Of a DNA stretch of 64,000 nucleotides, positions 36,040 to 48,000 are shown piece after piece (position 1 is the stretch's first letter; each line of letters starts with the position of its first letter). A model generated the notes under the pieces. The model was not told where the DNA came from. It searched no databases and saw only the letters and a list, made by a program, of their open reading frames with translations. This stretch comes from Alphaproteobacteria bacterium (lineage in GTDB: Bacteria; Pseudomonadota; Alphaproteobacteria; UBA9219), in NCBI GenBank assembly GCA_026225415.1, contig JAMFSS010000003.1:122638-186637 (forward strand). Direction: 5' to 3'. Both the position numbers and the translations under genes were made by a program.

Positions 36040-37601
36040 GCACTCACAACATCCGGCAAAGCCTTAATCGCATCGCGCGTCGCTGCGGAAATTTCGCCAT
36101 CAACCGCGACCAGACAAACCGCATCGGCACCCGCCTTGCTGCGTCCCAATGTGAAATTGGCGATATTGATTTTCGCATCACCCAAGGCAGTGCCAACGCG
36201 GCCAATAAAACCGGGCTTGTCATGATTGCGCACAAACAACATGTGCGGCGTCATTTCCGCCTCCAATGAAACATTGTCGATGGCAATCAAACGCGGCTGG
36301 CCGCTGAACAAAGTGCCGGTCAAACTAAACTTCACGCCTTCGCCTGCCATCGTTAAACGGATTAACGTATTATAATCGCCCGTCGCGCTGCTCTTGCTTT
36401 CGACAATTTTAATGCCGCGATCTTTGGCGATAACCGGCGCATTGACCATATTGATGCTGTCATGCGACGGGCGCATGAGACCCATAATCACCATATTGGT
36501 GAGGGGCTTCGTGTTTAAATGCGTCACATCGCCTTCGTATTCCACCAAAACTTCGTTTAATCCGCCCGCGGTTACTTGCCCCGCAAACGCGCCCAACTGT
36601 TTCGCCAGTTTCAAATAGGGACGCAGTTTCGGCGCATCTTCCGCCGACACCGAAGTCATGTTCAACGCATTGCTGACGGCGCCGGTTAACAGAAAATCGC
36701 TCATTTGCTCGGCGACTTGTAATGCGACATTTTCCTGTGCTTCCGTGGTGCTTGCGCCCAGATGGGGCGTGCAAACGACCTTCTCATTGCCGAACAGTAT
36801 ATGCTGCTTGGCGGGTTCTTCGGCAAACACATCCAACGCCGCCCCCGCCACCTGGCCGCTGTCCAACGCCTCTTTCAAATCCGCCTCCACCACCAAACCG
36901 CCACGCGCGCAATTGATGATGTAAACGCCTTTTTTGCATTTCGATAATGCGGCAGCATTCACAATGCCGCGTGTGCTGTCGGTCATCGGCGTGTGCAAAG
37001 TAATAAAATCCGCGCGCGGAAAAATCGCGTCCAGCTCAACTTTTTCTACGCCCAATTTGGCGGCGCGTTCGGGGGTCAGGAAAGGATCGAACGCCACCAC
37101 TTTCATTTTTAAACCGAGCGCACGTTCCGCGACGATGGAGCCGATATTGCCGCAACCGATAATGCCCAGTGTTTTGCCGGTCACCTCCACGCCCATAAAA
37201 CGTGCCTTCTCCCATTTACCGGCATGGGTCGAAGCATTGGCGGCGGGTAATTGCCGCGCCAACGCGAACATCATCGCAATCGCATGTTCCGCCGTGGTGA
37301 TGGAATTACCGAACGGCGTATTCATCACAATCACGCCCCGCGCAGTGGCCGCAGGCACATCGACATTATCAACGCCGATACCGGCGCGACCCACAACCTT
37401 GAGGCGTGGCGCCCCGGCCAATAAATCAGAAGTGACCTTGGTCGCAGAGCGTATCGCAAGCCCATCGTAATTGCCGATAATCGCCTTCAACTCGTCAGGC
37501 TTTAAGCCCGACTTCACATCAACATCAACGCCGCGATCCTGAAAAATTTTCACGGCAGCAGGGGAAAGAGAGTCGGAAATAAGAACGCGTGGTTTGGTCA
37601 T
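36015..37601 (-). CDS. serA: D-3-phosphoglycerate dehydrogenase
   Basis: SerA oxidises 3-phosphoglycerate with NAD+ in the first step of serine synthesis. The 528-residue protein has the NAD fold (GVEVTGKTLGIIGCGNIGS, about residues 138-156), the catalytic block TPHLGASTTEAQENVA (His in HLGAS), an intervening ASB-like domain (about 315-450), and a C-terminal ACT domain (about 455-528), the long type. Start at 37601 behind GGAGAG. It follows serC by 25 bases and probably forms one operon; the supply of serine links to glyA elsewhere in the window. Confidence 0.95.
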   Translation of the reverse strand: MTKPRVLISDSLSPAAVKIFQDRGVDVDVKSGLKPDELKAIIGNYDGLAIRSATKVTSDLLAGAPRLKVVGRAGIGVDNVDVPAATARGVIVMNTPFGNSITTAEHAIAMMFALARQLPAANASTHAGKWEKARFMGVEVTGKTLGIIGCGNIGSIVAERALGLKMKVVAFDPFLTPERAAKLGVEKVELDAIFPRADFITLHTPMTDSTRGIVNAAALSKCKKGVYIINCARGGLVVEADLKEALDSGQVAGAALDVFAEEPAKQHILFGNEKVVCTPHLGASTTEAQENVALQVAEQMSDFLLTGAVSNALNMTSVSAEDAPKLRPYLKLAKQLGAFAGQVTAGGLNEVLVEYEGDVTHLNTKPLTNMVIMGLMRPSHDSINMVNAPVIAKDRGIKIVESKSSATGDYNTLIRLTMAGEGVKFSLTGTLFSGQPRLIAIDNVSLEAEMTPHMLFVRNHDKPGFIGRVGTALGDAKINIANFTLGRSKAGADAVCLVAVDGEISAATRDAIKALPDVVSAYALRFGA

Positions 37602-37626
37602 GATTCTCTCCGAAAAAGGAAAAAGA

Positions 37627-38799
37627 TTAAACGGTTTGGCAAGCGGCATAAGCCCAATCGAGCCACAGCGTCAGCGCGGCAACATCCGTCGCTTCAACCG
37701 TCGACCCGCACCAGATGCGGAAACCGGGCGGCGCATCGCGGTACGAATTAATGTCAAACGCCACGCCTTCTTTTTCCAACAACGCGGCAATCTTCTTGCA
37801 AAACGCGGCCTGTCCTTCGGTGTCCAACGCACTGTTGGCCAGCTTTAAACACACCGAAGTCGGCGAGCGCACCGAAATATCTTCACATAAATAGGTAATC
37901 CAATCGGTGCGATCCACCCATGCGCTGAGTGCCTGATAATTCGCTTGCGTCCGCGCGGCCAAACCCTTGGCACCGCCGATGCCACGCGCCCACGCCATGG
38001 CGGACAACGCATCTTCAACGCACAACATCGACGGCGTGTTGATAGTCTCGCCTTCAAAAATGCCCTTGTTCACTTTGCCGTCTTTGGTCATGCGGAAAAT
38101 TTTCGGCACCGGCCATGTCGGCTTGTGGCTTTCCAGACGCGCAACGGCGCGTGGCGACAAAATCAAAATGCCATGTTGCGCTTCGCCGCCCAAAACTTTT
38201 TGCCAGCTATACGTAATAACATCCAATTTATGCCACGGCATCGGTACCGCCAATGCCGACGATGTCGCATCGCAAATCGTCAAACCTTCGCGGTTATCGG
38301 CAATCCAACCGCCATTCGGCACAATCACGCCCGATGTCGTGCCGTTCCATGTAAAAACAACATCATGGCTAAAATCGGCTTGTGACAAATCGGGCAGCGT
38401 ACCGAACTCGGCCACAAAACTGCGCGTTTCCAACGGTTTTAATTGCTTGACGCAATCGGTCACCCAATCCTTGCCAAAACTTTCCCACGCAAAAACATCA
38501 ACCGGACGCGCGCCCAGCAACGACCATAACGCCGCTTCCACCGCACCCGTGTCGGACCCGGCCATAATGCCGATCAAATAATCGTCGGGCAATTCCAGCA
38601 AGGCGCGGGTTTCGTCAATCGCGCGTTTCAAACGGTCTTTGCCCAATTTGCCGCGATGCGACCGGCCCAAAACGGCATCTTTCAGATTGGTCAAAGACCA
38701 GCCGGGATGTTTATTGCAAGGGCCGGAAGAAAAATGGGGGGAGGTGGGGCGAAGCGCCGGTTTAACCAAAGGGGCCTTCGCAGGCAAAGCAGCTGTCAT
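37627..38799 (-). CDS. serC: Phosphoserine aminotransferase
   Basis: SerC makes phosphoserine from phosphohydroxypyruvate, using PLP. The 390-residue protein is of the alphaproteobacterial type: [13 protein letters not shown] near the start, [26 protein letters not shown] and the PLP-lysine region [14 protein letters not shown]. The ATG at 38799 lies after GGGTGA; a GTG at 38808 is in frame. A structured-looking leader precedes it (see that entry). serA follows. Confidence 0.94.
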   Translation of the reverse strand: MTAALPAKAPLVKPALRPTSPHFSSGPCNKHPGWSLTNLKDAVLGRSHRGKLGKDRLKRAIDETRALLELPDDYLIGIMAGSDTGAVEAALWSLLGARPVDVFAWESFGKDWVTDCVKQLKPLETRSFVAEFGTLPDLSQADFSHDVVFTWNGTTSGVIVPNGGWIADNREGLTICDATSSALAVPMPWHKLDVITYSWQKVLGGEAQHGILILSPRAVARLESHKPTWPVPKIFRMTKDGKVNKGIFEGETINTPSMLCVEDALSAMAWARGIGGAKGLAARTQANYQALSAWVDRTDWITYLCEDISVRSPTSVCLKLANSALDTEGQAAFCKKIAALLEKEGVAFDINSYRDAPPGFRIWCGSTVEATDVAALTLWLDWAYAACQTV

Positions 38800-38808
38800 A
38801 AAAATCAC

Positions 38809-38880
38809 CCGTATAAAACGACTCGGTGGGGAGCCGCGACCCGCATTAAGACTAACTGCGGAACGGGTAAAACGTCAATG
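38809..38880 (-). promoter_or_regulatory. Candidate structured leader of serC
   Basis: On the minus strand, a hairpin CCGCA/TGCGG (38861-38857 with 38845-38841, 11-base loop) is followed by a GC-rich block with CGG/CCG pairing and then the ribosome site. A serC leader motif is known upstream of serC in alphaproteobacteria; I cannot confirm a match from memory. A TTGACG at 38878-38873 could be a -35. Confidence 0.3.
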
Positions 38881-38906
38881 GGCAAGAAAGTCTGGGGTGG
38901 TTAAGC

Positions 38907-40016
38907 CTAAGCCGACAGCTTCTCCGCCCCGCCAAGCTTATCAAGCAAATACTCGACATTATCATCGCCCAATTCATCGCCGCGCGTCAAAACGCGTTCG
39001 ATAACTTTGGCGCGATATTTTTCGCGGTCATGGTCTTCGCCGGTCATTTCGGTTTCATGCACCACTTCAATCGCCAAACGGATGGCGGACATCAATTCTT
39101 TCGGCATGCCTGCTTTTTCATACAAAGATTTCAAACCCAACTGCCCCGCGTCATGAATCAAAATACGCGCATTCACAACCGGCACATTGGCCATCACGGC
39201 AATCGCCATTTCAAAAAACGCCACATCGCCCATGCACAAGGCGCGGATAACGATCGAAGGCGTCAACCGCCCGTTGCTGTGCATCTGCACGATCAGTTTT
39301 TCCAACTCCTCAACGCTCGATTTGCCGGTCAACCCGACAAGGGTGCGTTCGCGCGATTGCAAAACGATATCGGTGGCGATGTCGGGCGAAACCTGATGAT
39401 GCGCCACCAGATAATCGCGCATGTTTTCGGCCACCATCGTCACCAACCGTTCGGTGATGGCGGGCGGCAATGCCGGGCGCTGCACGATTTTTTCTTTGAC
39501 CATATCATTGTCGGCAAAACGGTCTACCGCTTTGTTCATGCTGCTTTCGGTAATTTGCGCGGTGGGGTTTTCCATCAATCTCGCCACCGCTTTTTCGCCA
39601 CCCGAAACCACCAACGCTTCCGACACGCTTTCCGAAACACCCACGCGGCCTGCGACAATTTCCTGTTTTGATGACGCGCCGCTTTTGACAATCGAAATCA
39701 AATCGGCATCGGTCAACACCTGCGAATGTTGAATAATTGGCAAAGCGACGCTTTCGATATCATTGGCCAATTTCACCGCCACATCATGCGGCAGATTGCG
39801 CGCGTTGCGCAGATTGCTGGCCAAAGCCTGACGCACGCTGGCTTCCACATCTTTGGCCATCAGCCGCACAATATCTTGCGCCAAAGCCGCTTCGCCTGCA
39901 TTCAATTCGGGGTTTTCAATTTCAAGCGCAAGCTTGCCCGCCAATTCGGCGCGCAAAATCGGCGACGGCTCGGCCAGCAATTTCGCGACATCGGCGTGGG
40001 TAAGCGTGGAGGTCAT
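38907..40016 (-). CDS. DUF2336 domain protein
   Basis: A 369-residue protein of the alphaproteobacterial DUF2336 family, built of helical HEAT-like repeats. Typical blocks: SVRQALASNLRNARNLPHDVA (split at about residues 60-80), VLTDADLISIVKSG, ERLVTMVAENMRDYLV and LVGLTGKSSVEELEKLI. There is no signal or membrane segment. The family is thought to be linked with cell-cycle or motility regulation by context only. Its promoter region has a TATAAT and a CtrA-like box. It lies 98 bp upstream of serC. Confidence 0.82.
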   Translation of the reverse strand: MTSTLTHADVAKLLAEPSPILRAELAGKLALEIENPELNAGEAALAQDIVRLMAKDVEASVRQALASNLRNARNLPHDVAVKLANDIESVALPIIQHSQVLTDADLISIVKSGASSKQEIVAGRVGVSESVSEALVVSGGEKAVARLMENPTAQITESSMNKAVDRFADNDMVKEKIVQRPALPPAITERLVTMVAENMRDYLVAHHQVSPDIATDIVLQSRERTLVGLTGKSSVEELEKLIVQMHSNGRLTPSIVIRALCMGDVAFFEMAIAVMANVPVVNARILIHDAGQLGLKSLYEKAGMPKELMSAIRLAIEVVHETEMTGEDHDREKYRAKVIERVLTRGDELGDDNVEYLLDKLGGAEKLSA

Positions 40017-40052
40017 GCAATTATCCTTAATTTTTTTTAGACACTCCCCTTC

Positions 40053-40086
40053 ATTATAAGCTATTCCTAAGTTACAAAACCATTAA
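40053..40086 (-). promoter_or_regulatory. DUF2336 gene promoter with a CtrA-like box
   Basis: On the minus strand, a perfect TATAAT (40058-40053) lies downstream of TTAA-N7-GTAAC (40086-40071), one mismatch from the CtrA consensus, in the -35 region. Confidence 0.4.
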
Positions 40087-40099
40087 CATCCGGTGCCCC

Positions 40100-40618
40100 A
40101 TGATCGATCTTAAAAAACATATCCGCGAAATCCCCGATTATCCCAAACCCGGCATATTGTTTTATGACATCGGTACTTTGCTGGGCGATGGCGCGGCATG
40201 GCGCGAAACAATCATACGTTTGTGTGATATCATCCACCCGTTGCAACCCGATATGCTGATCGGCGTTGAATCGCGCGGCTTTCTGGCGGGCGCCGCCGTC
40301 GCGGCGCAATTGGGCATCGGTTTCGCGATGGTGCGCAAAAAAGGCAAATTGCCCGGCAAAACCTATGCGCTGCCCTACGATCTGGAATATGGTCAGGATA
40401 TTATCGAAATTCAGGAAGGCGTTTTGCAACAGGGGCATCGCGCCGTTCTGTGCGATGATCTGCTGGCCACCGGCGGCACCGCGGCGGCGGCGGTCGAATT
40501 ATCGCGCAAGGCGGGGGCGCAGATTATTCATGCCGCCTTTATCATCGAACTGGATTTTCTTAATGGCCGCAAAAAACTGGACGTGCCCTGCAGCAGCTTG
40601 CTGCATTACGATCGCTGA
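40100..40618 (+). CDS. apt: Adenine phosphoribosyltransferase
   Basis: Apt salvages adenine to AMP with PRPP. The 172-residue protein has PRPP-binding AVLCDDLLATGGTA (about residues 115-128), the start IREIPDYPKPGILFYDI, and GVESRGFLAGAAVA. It is divergent from the DUF2336 gene, and no other purine genes are adjacent. Confidence 0.95.
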   Translation: MIDLKKHIREIPDYPKPGILFYDIGTLLGDGAAWRETIIRLCDIIHPLQPDMLIGVESRGFLAGAAVAAQLGIGFAMVRKKGKLPGKTYALPYDLEYGQDIIEIQEGVLQQGHRAVLCDDLLATGGTAAAAVELSRKAGAQIIHAAFIIELDFLNGRKKLDVPCSSLLHYDR

Positions 40619-40804
40619 AAGCCTTAGGTGTAAAACCTAGGCGATACGCAAAAAATACGAAAGCGCGTCGTTTTTGTCTCAGTTATGGGATATATAAAAA
40701 CTGTGCGTGACTGGTTATCGGCATGTGCGTTGGTAACACTTTTTTTATAGTATTCCGCTAGCGTCAGAGAGTTATTTTCCTCCTTCTCTCTTTCGGGTGT
40801 TGCC

Positions 40805-41191
40805 ATGGCTGTCGATATGAATATGAACATCCTCATCGTGGATGATTATAAAACCATGTTGCGGATTATCGAAAATCTGCTGAAACAGCTTGGCTTCAAA
40901 AATGTTTTGCAGGCCACGGACGGCGCCGCCGCGCTGAAAGTTTTGCAGGAAAATACCGTCGGCCTTGTCATTTCTGACTGGAATATGCAGCCCATGACAG
41001 GCCTGCAGCTCTTGAAAGAAGTCCGCGTCGACGACAAGCTGAAAACCATGCCCTTCATCATGATTACGGCGGAAAGCAAAACGGAAAATGTCGTGGCTGC
41101 CAAAGCGGCGGGCGTCAATAATTACATCGTCAAACCTTTCAACGCCGAAACGCTGAAAACAAAAATTTCAGCGGTGCTTGGCGCATTTTAA
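40805..41191 (+). CDS. CheY-like response regulator
   Basis: A 128-residue stand-alone receiver domain. The acidic pair Asp13-Asp14, phosphoacceptor Asp58 in ISDWNM, Thr88 in MITAES, and Lys110-Pro in VKPF are all present. The cheZ gene follows after 10 bases, so this is probably the chemotaxis regulator that binds the flagellar switch. A 186-bp spacer precedes it. Confidence 0.9.
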   Translation: MAVDMNMNILIVDDYKTMLRIIENLLKQLGFKNVLQATDGAAALKVLQENTVGLVISDWNMQPMTGLQLLKEVRVDDKLKTMPFIMITAESKTENVVAAKAAGVNNYIVKPFNAETLKTKISAVLGAF

Positions 41192-41201
41192 GGGCACCCT
41201 T

Positions 41202-41846
41202 ATGACCTCCCCCCAAAACCTGCAAGACCGGCTGCAAAGCGAAATCAAATCCGCGCATGAAGCCATAAAAAACCCGTTGTCGCCCGAAGATGTGGCGAAA
41301 ATCGTGCGGCAGGTCATCCAATCTCTGGAAGGCGATGTTTCGGGGGCCGACCTGAAATTTTATGCCGAGCTGGAGGAATTGGCGCGCTATATCCGCGAAG
41401 CGAAAAGTGAAATCGCGGCGATTAAACCGGACGATATCAATATCAGCTTTATCCCCGACGCGACGGATGAGCTGGATGCCGTCGTCGGCGCGACCGAAGA
41501 CGCAACCAACCGCATTATGGATGTGTGCGATGATCTCAGCACGCTGGCGACGCAATGCGCGCCGGAAGTGAACGAGAAAATAGTCAACTGCACCACCAGA
41601 ATCTTTGAAGCCTGTAATTTTCAGGATGTGACCGGCCAGCGCATCACCAAAGTTGTCTCGACCCTGAAACATATCGATTCCAGGGTCGAAGCGATCGTCA
41701 AAGCGATGGGGAACGAGGTTAACCGCACCGGCGCCAACCGCCCTGTTGTCGAAGCCGACCCCGATAAGAACCTGCTCAATGGCCCCCAACTCCCCGGCAA
41801 CGCCATCAGTCAGGATGAGATCGATAAACTTTTGTCCGGCATGTGA
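41202..41846 (+). CDS. cheZ: Chemotaxis phosphatase CheZ
   Basis: CheZ dephosphorylates CheY-P. The 214-residue, largely helical protein has the active-site motif NFQDVTGQRITK (about residues 139-150) and ends SQDEIDKLLSGM, similar to the C-terminal CheY-binding peptide of CheZ. The ATG at 41202 follows AAGGG. It is paired with cheY, supporting a motile host. Confidence 0.88.
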   Translation: MTSPQNLQDRLQSEIKSAHEAIKNPLSPEDVAKIVRQVIQSLEGDVSGADLKFYAELEELARYIREAKSEIAAIKPDDINISFIPDATDELDAVVGATEDATNRIMDVCDDLSTLATQCAPEVNEKIVNCTTRIFEACNFQDVTGQRITKVVSTLKHIDSRVEAIVKAMGNEVNRTGANRPVVEADPDKNLLNGPQLPGNAISQDEIDKLLSGM

Positions 41847-41916
41847 CGGTCATTCCGCATCCGAATCAATTTTCGTAAAATATCCTGAAAAATCCGATGG
41901 TTGCGGCATAATTGCC

Positions 41917-41946
41917 TTGCCCAATCCTTGAGGGATTCTTAATAAT
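41917..41946 (+). promoter_or_regulatory. Candidate promoter of the first giant gene
   Basis: TTGCCC (4/6) at 41917-41922, an 18-base spacer and AATAAT (5/6) at 41941-41946. A transcript from here would make the GTG at 41965 nearly leaderless and favours the ATG at 42049. A hairpin (41971-41993) lies in the presumed leader. Confidence 0.4.
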
Positions 41947-42048
41947 TACAGTGCAGATTAATAGGTGATTCGTGAAAGGCTCGGCTTTTCGCGACTCTCG
42001 GGCTGTTTGGGCGAAAATGATAGCAAACTCAAGGTATTAAACGGGGCG

Positions 42049-45000
42049 ATGGACAGGGAAAAACCCACATCCGATATAACGCAAGGGACAGCGCCGCATA
42101 ATAATGCCCGCGCCGGTTTCGGCGTCGCGCCTATTTTATACATGCTCGGCCTCATCGGCGTCGGCGCAGGCCTGCTGTTCAGCAGCTACAGCCAGAGCGT
42201 CAAAGGCAATATCCAGATGACCAACAGCTTCTCGGTCAAGAGCGACCTTGAAGCGGCCGCAACAACATTGGCGGCGACATCGGTGCTGGGCGCCACCGAC
42301 CCCGGCACGCTTTGCCCGCCGCAAGGCGGCGTCGATACGGTGGGCAGCAATTGCGTCAGCGCGCCCGATAAAATGGTTGAAATTTATCCGACCATGAATG
42401 TCACCTTGCCCGACGCGCATCTGCCAACCAACTATGCCGTTTCGCACGCCAGCGGTTCGCCGGTCGAAGTCGGTATTTTCACATCGGGCGCGGGCGTCAA
42501 ACAACTCGATCCCTGGGGCCATTATTACATTTATTGCCGTTGGGAAAGTCAGGCCAATTCTTCCAACCCTGCCATCCAAATTCTGTCCGCCGGTTCAACC
42601 GGTGTGTTAAACACAAGTTGCGGCGCAACAACCGCCTCCACCACGCCCGACAATTACGCGATCAACATGAACGCATCGGTGGCGGTCAACCGTTCGGCGG
42701 TCTGGCAAACCGGCACCATCGGTTCATCGACGCCCGATATATACTACGGCACCGTCGGCCATCAATTGACGGTCGATGCGAATGGCAATTTAACCGTCCC
42801 CGGCAACGCGACGGTGGATGGAAGCTATACATCGCCCGGCAACATCACATCGACGGCGGGCAATCTTTCCGCCGTTGGCGGCGCTTTCTCGGGCAGCCTC
42901 GGCGTAACCGGCGATCTGTCGGCGGAAAACGGCGCGGTCGCCACGGCTTCGGGCGGTACATTGTCTGCCACCAACGGCGCATTCGCGGTCAATTCCGGCG
43001 GTGTCATTTCCGCCGCCAGCGGCACCTTTCTGGTCGGATCGGGCGGCACAATCTCGGCATCCAATGGCGCTTTCACCGTCGATAATACTGGCAGCCTGAC
43101 AATCGGCACCGGCGGATTTTCTGTCACAGCGGCCACCGGCAACACAAATGTTTCCGGCACATTAAATGTCGGCGGCGTGTTGGCCACAACGGCGGCGGCG
43201 AATTTCGGCACCAACACGGCACCATCCGGCGCGTCGCTTCCGCTGATCTCGGTTGGCAAAAAAGTCGGCACGACATATCCATTCAGCGTCGACCAATTCG
43301 GCACCGTCACCGCGCCTACCTTCATCGGCGATTTATCCGGCAACGTGACGGGCGGCACCATCAGCGGCGTCATCAACGCGACCACCATTACCGCCAGCGG
43401 CAACTACACATCAAGCGCAGGCAACATCACCATCGGCGGCATCGTCACGGCAGGGGGTTTCAGCGGCACGCTGTCGCTTGGCGGCGGCGGTTCCGGCGTA
43501 ACGCTCAGCGGCGTCGTGCCCATCGCCAATGGCGGTACCAATGCCAGCGACGCGGCGGACGCCATCGCCAATCTGGGCGTGACCAGCGGCGGCTATCTGA
43601 ACACCGCCTTGCTGACATCCAACCTTATCCCCGGCGCGGATCTGGTCAATAACAGCGTCACAATCAATCAGCTCAACACAACAGGCGTCACGGCCGGAAC
43701 CTATAACTGGGGCACCGTCACCGCCGACGGGCGCGTGACTGCCGCGCAAAATGTCTCGACGTCCAACAGCATTAACGATCAGAACGGCGATATCGTCGCG
43801 GTGGGAAGTTCGGCGATCACCTTCACGGTGGGCAGCACCGGCGTCGGCACATGGAATTACACCGGCCTGATGGTCGGCACCAATTCACCGACCGCCAAAG
43901 ACAAACTGGATGTCTACGGCAACGAAGCGATTGGTAAGGACTACGCCGGAACAATCGCCGCGCCGCTAAACGGATTAATTGTCGAAGGCAGCGTCGGCAT
44001 CGGCACCTCGGCACCAACATCGGCGCTCACGGTCAACGGCACCATAACCGCAACCAATTTCTCCGGCTCCGGCGCGGGGCTTACCAGCATTGGCACCTCG
44101 GCGATCACCGGTATTCTTTCGCCCGCCAATGGCGGCACCGGCATCAATAACGGCAACAACACGCTTACCTTGCCGGGTGGCAGCATCACGCTCGGCACCG
44201 CATCACTGGCGGGACAAGTCGCCTATTATTCCGGCACCAACACGCTGGCCGGAACGTCGGATATGTATATTTCCAGCCTCAATGTCGGCATCGGCACAGC
44301 CTCACCCACAGTCTCCCTCGACCTCAGCGCCCGCACCGATGCGCTCGCCCTTCCCGTCGGTACAACGGGGCAAGAACCCATCGGCCCGAACGGCATGATC
44401 CGCTACAACGCCTCCACCCCCGCCATCGAAGCCTATGTGAATGGCGTTTGGACAACGCTTGCGTCGGCCAGCAGCCTCGGCAGCATCACGCTTGGCAGTT
44501 CATCAACCCTGACAAACCCGTCGCGCAGCGGCGATGTCACAACCGGTCTTTACAGCGACGCGGTAGGGACGGTGGAGATTTCCAGCGCGGGCACAAAAAC
44601 ATTCAGCAGCAACACAACCTATACGCTGATACCCGTTGGCGCTGTCGGTATCGGCACGCTGTCGCCCACGCAACCCCTGTCCGTCGTGGGGTCGGTGGGC
44701 GTCGATGAAGGCAACAACAATATCGGCACCCCGGCCAATTTCCTTCAATTCGGCGGCGTGGCTGCGGGCGAAGGCATAGGCTCCAAAAAAAGCACAGGCG
44801 GCAATCAGTTCGGGCTGGATTTCTACACAGGCAGCACCAACCGGATGGCAATTTCAAATGCCGGTTTTGTCGGCATCGGCTCCACCATCCCCGTCGCCTC
44901 GCTCGACCTCTCGCAAAAAACCGATGCGCTCGCCATGCCTGTCGGCACCACCGGCACGCGCCCCGCAACATCCATCAACGGCATGATGCGTTACAACCAG

Positions 45001-48000
45001 ACCAATGCCAAATTCGAAGCGTATCAAGGCGGCACATGGCAGGATATTCTCACCAGCAACGGCGGTAACGGCCTAACGCTCGGCACATCCGCATCCTCCA
45101 CCAACCCGTCACGCAACGGCGATATCACCACCGGTTTGTATAGCGACGCGGCGGGTACGGTCGAAATTTCCAGCGCGGGCACGCAAACCCTATCCAGCAA
45201 TTCCACTTACACTCTTATTCCCACCGGTAGCGTCGGCATCGGCATCGCAACGCCCGACTCGAAATTGGAAGTCAGCGGCACTGTTCCCTATACGGGTACG
45301 AATACTTCGGAAATGCTTCATGTCAACGCGACCAGCAATAATGCGGGTTCCACTAATGAAGACGGGCTTTACGCTTTAAATACCGTCAACCCGGCTGTCG
45401 CGCCGATCGTTGCCTATAGTCCTTACGGAATATTGGGGTCTGTGCAAACATCTTCAGCCAATGTGAACAACTTTGTCATTCTTACTGCCGTGGGAGGAAA
45501 TGCCGTTAATACCTATACCGGCATATCCAATGCGGCGTTCTATGGTACCCAAAGTTCGGCGGCCAACGCTTCGACAGGGACGATTGCCACGATGATAGGT
45601 GTGCGTGGCGTTTCCGACAATCAATCGACCGGCACAATCAGCAGCGCCTCCGGCGGCACCTTTAGTATCAAGAATGATGTGGCCGGTGCCATCACGAATG
45701 GCTATGGCGTCAATATTCTTTCCCCCATCAACGCCGGCACCATCGGCACCACCTACGGCCTCTATATCAATTCGCAAACCATCGGCACGCAAACCAACGC
45801 GCCTTATGCCCTCTATCAGGCAGGCGCTTCGGATAAAAATTATTTCGCGGGCAATGTCGGGATTGGAACAACGTCACCGGCGACTCGTTTGGAAGTTGCA
45901 GGCGCTTCTGTTGCTGGTGTCGCGACAACGGGTGTTACATCCAACGCATCCATGCGGGTTAGCGGAACGGGCTCGACCAGCGTTCTGGATATCGGCATCA
46001 AAGGTGGGGGCAACAATTATACCTATCTGCAATCAACAAGTTCTGCCGACCTCAGCCAGACACAATGGCTGGTTCTGAATCCAAATGGCGGCAATGTCGG
46101 CATAGGCTCCACATCGCCGCGCGTGTCGCTCGACCTCTCGCAACGCACCGATGCGCTGGCGCTTCCCTCCGGCAACACTGGCCAAGAACCCGTCGGCCCC
46201 AACGGTATGATCCGGTATAATTCAACAACGCCTGCGGTCGAAGCCTATGTGAATAACGCATGGACTTCGTTGCTTAGCAGCAGCAGCCTCGGCTCCGGCC
46301 TCACGCTCGGCACCTCGGCATCCAAAACCAACCCGCAAAAATCGGGCGATGTCACCACCGGTCTTTACAGCGACGCGGCGGCGACAGTCGAAGTGGCGGC
46401 CAGCGGCACACCGGTGGTCAGCTTCACAACCAGCGGCGTCAACATCACAACAGGTGGTCTGAATATCGCAAGCGTGAACGGCCTCAGCTTCCCCGCCGAT
46501 TTCAACACGGATGCCTCCATCGCAATCGGCTCCGGCGCATTGGCGTATCAGGCCTTGGGCACGGCAGCCCAGAATAACATCGCTATAGGTTATCAGGCCT
46601 TGAGCAGCAGCGGCCTTACCACAGCGGCATACAACAACATCGCCGTCGGTTATCGCGTCTTAAATAATAATACATCAGGCAACACGAATACGGGTATGGG
46701 TGTTATCGCTTTAACCAGCAATACAACCGGTTTCAGTAACAGCGGATTTGGTGCCGGCGCATTGCGGCAAAACACCGTCGGCAGCAATAATACGGCTGCG
46801 GGCTATTCCAGCCTCTATTACAACACGACAGGCGGCAATAATACGGCAATGGGTGCCTATGCGATGATTGGCGTGTTGGGCAGCGAACTCACCGGCAGTA
46901 ACAACATCGCGATGGGCGTCAATGCGCTGCATCAAATCGAAACCACCGCAGCCAGCAACACGGCAATCGGCGCAAACGCGCTTTATTATAACACGACGGG
47001 TGCCACCAACACGGCTGTGGGTGCAGCCGCGATGAATGGGGTGAGCGGCAGCGAATTGACCGGCACCAACAATGTCGCGTTGGGTGCCAATGCGCTGTAT
47101 CAAATCCAAACCACGGCAAACAATAATTCTGCGGTTGGATACAACGCGCTTTACTATAACTCGGTTGCCGGCAGCAACACCGCGATGGGTTATAAAGCGA
47201 TACAGGGCAGCAGCCTCGTTGCATTGACGGGCGGTGGTAATACGGCTATGGGCGCATCATCCCTGGTTCAGTTGCAAGGGGCGGCGGCCAATAATACTGC
47301 GTTTGGTAATGGGGTGGGGCATGCACTGACCACCGGCAGCAACAACACACTCCTCGGTTACAGCGTTGGCAGTTCGACGCTTGCGACCGGCTCCAACAAC
47401 ATCCTTATCGGTACATCATCTTCGGTGGACACGCCCGCAACCAACACCTCCAACTTCCTCAATATCGGCAATGTGATTTTCGCTACCGGCATGACCGGCA
47501 CAGTTGGCGTGCCTGTCGGCAGCGTGGGCATCGGCACAGTGTCGCCTGTTTATGCAATGGATATTTACCAAAATTCTGGTGCCGATCTTCATGAATATAT
47601 CCACAATGTCTATGCGGGGGCCGGAGCCTATTTGAATATTGCTGCTAACAGCAACTATGCAACTGTTAGCATGGCTGGGTCGACGCAGGGCTGGAGCGTG
47701 GGTGAAGGCGGCACGACAAACTTTGCCGTAAACGATGTTACCAATGGCAACCTTAAACCCCTGTCTATCGAATCGGGGACGCCGACAGGCACCCTCTATC
47801 TGAAAAGCACCGGCCTTGTCGGCATAGGCTCCACCATCCCCGTCGCATCGCTCGACCTGTCGCAAAAAACCGATGCGCTTGCCATGCCTGTCGGCACCAC
47901 CGGCCAACGCCCGGGCACATCCGTCAATGGCATGATGCGGTACAACCAAACCAACGGCAAATTCGAAGCGTACCAATCCGGCACATGGCAGGATATTTTA

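Noticed and set aside
40620..40642. Small hairpin after apt (CCTTAGGT / ACCTAGG)
   Set aside because: Bulged, and no T-run follows; too weak to call a terminator.
41971..41993. Possible riboswitch in the leader of giant gene 1
   Set aside because: Only a simple hairpin is visible; it does not fit any riboswitch class I know, including the c-di-GMP types.
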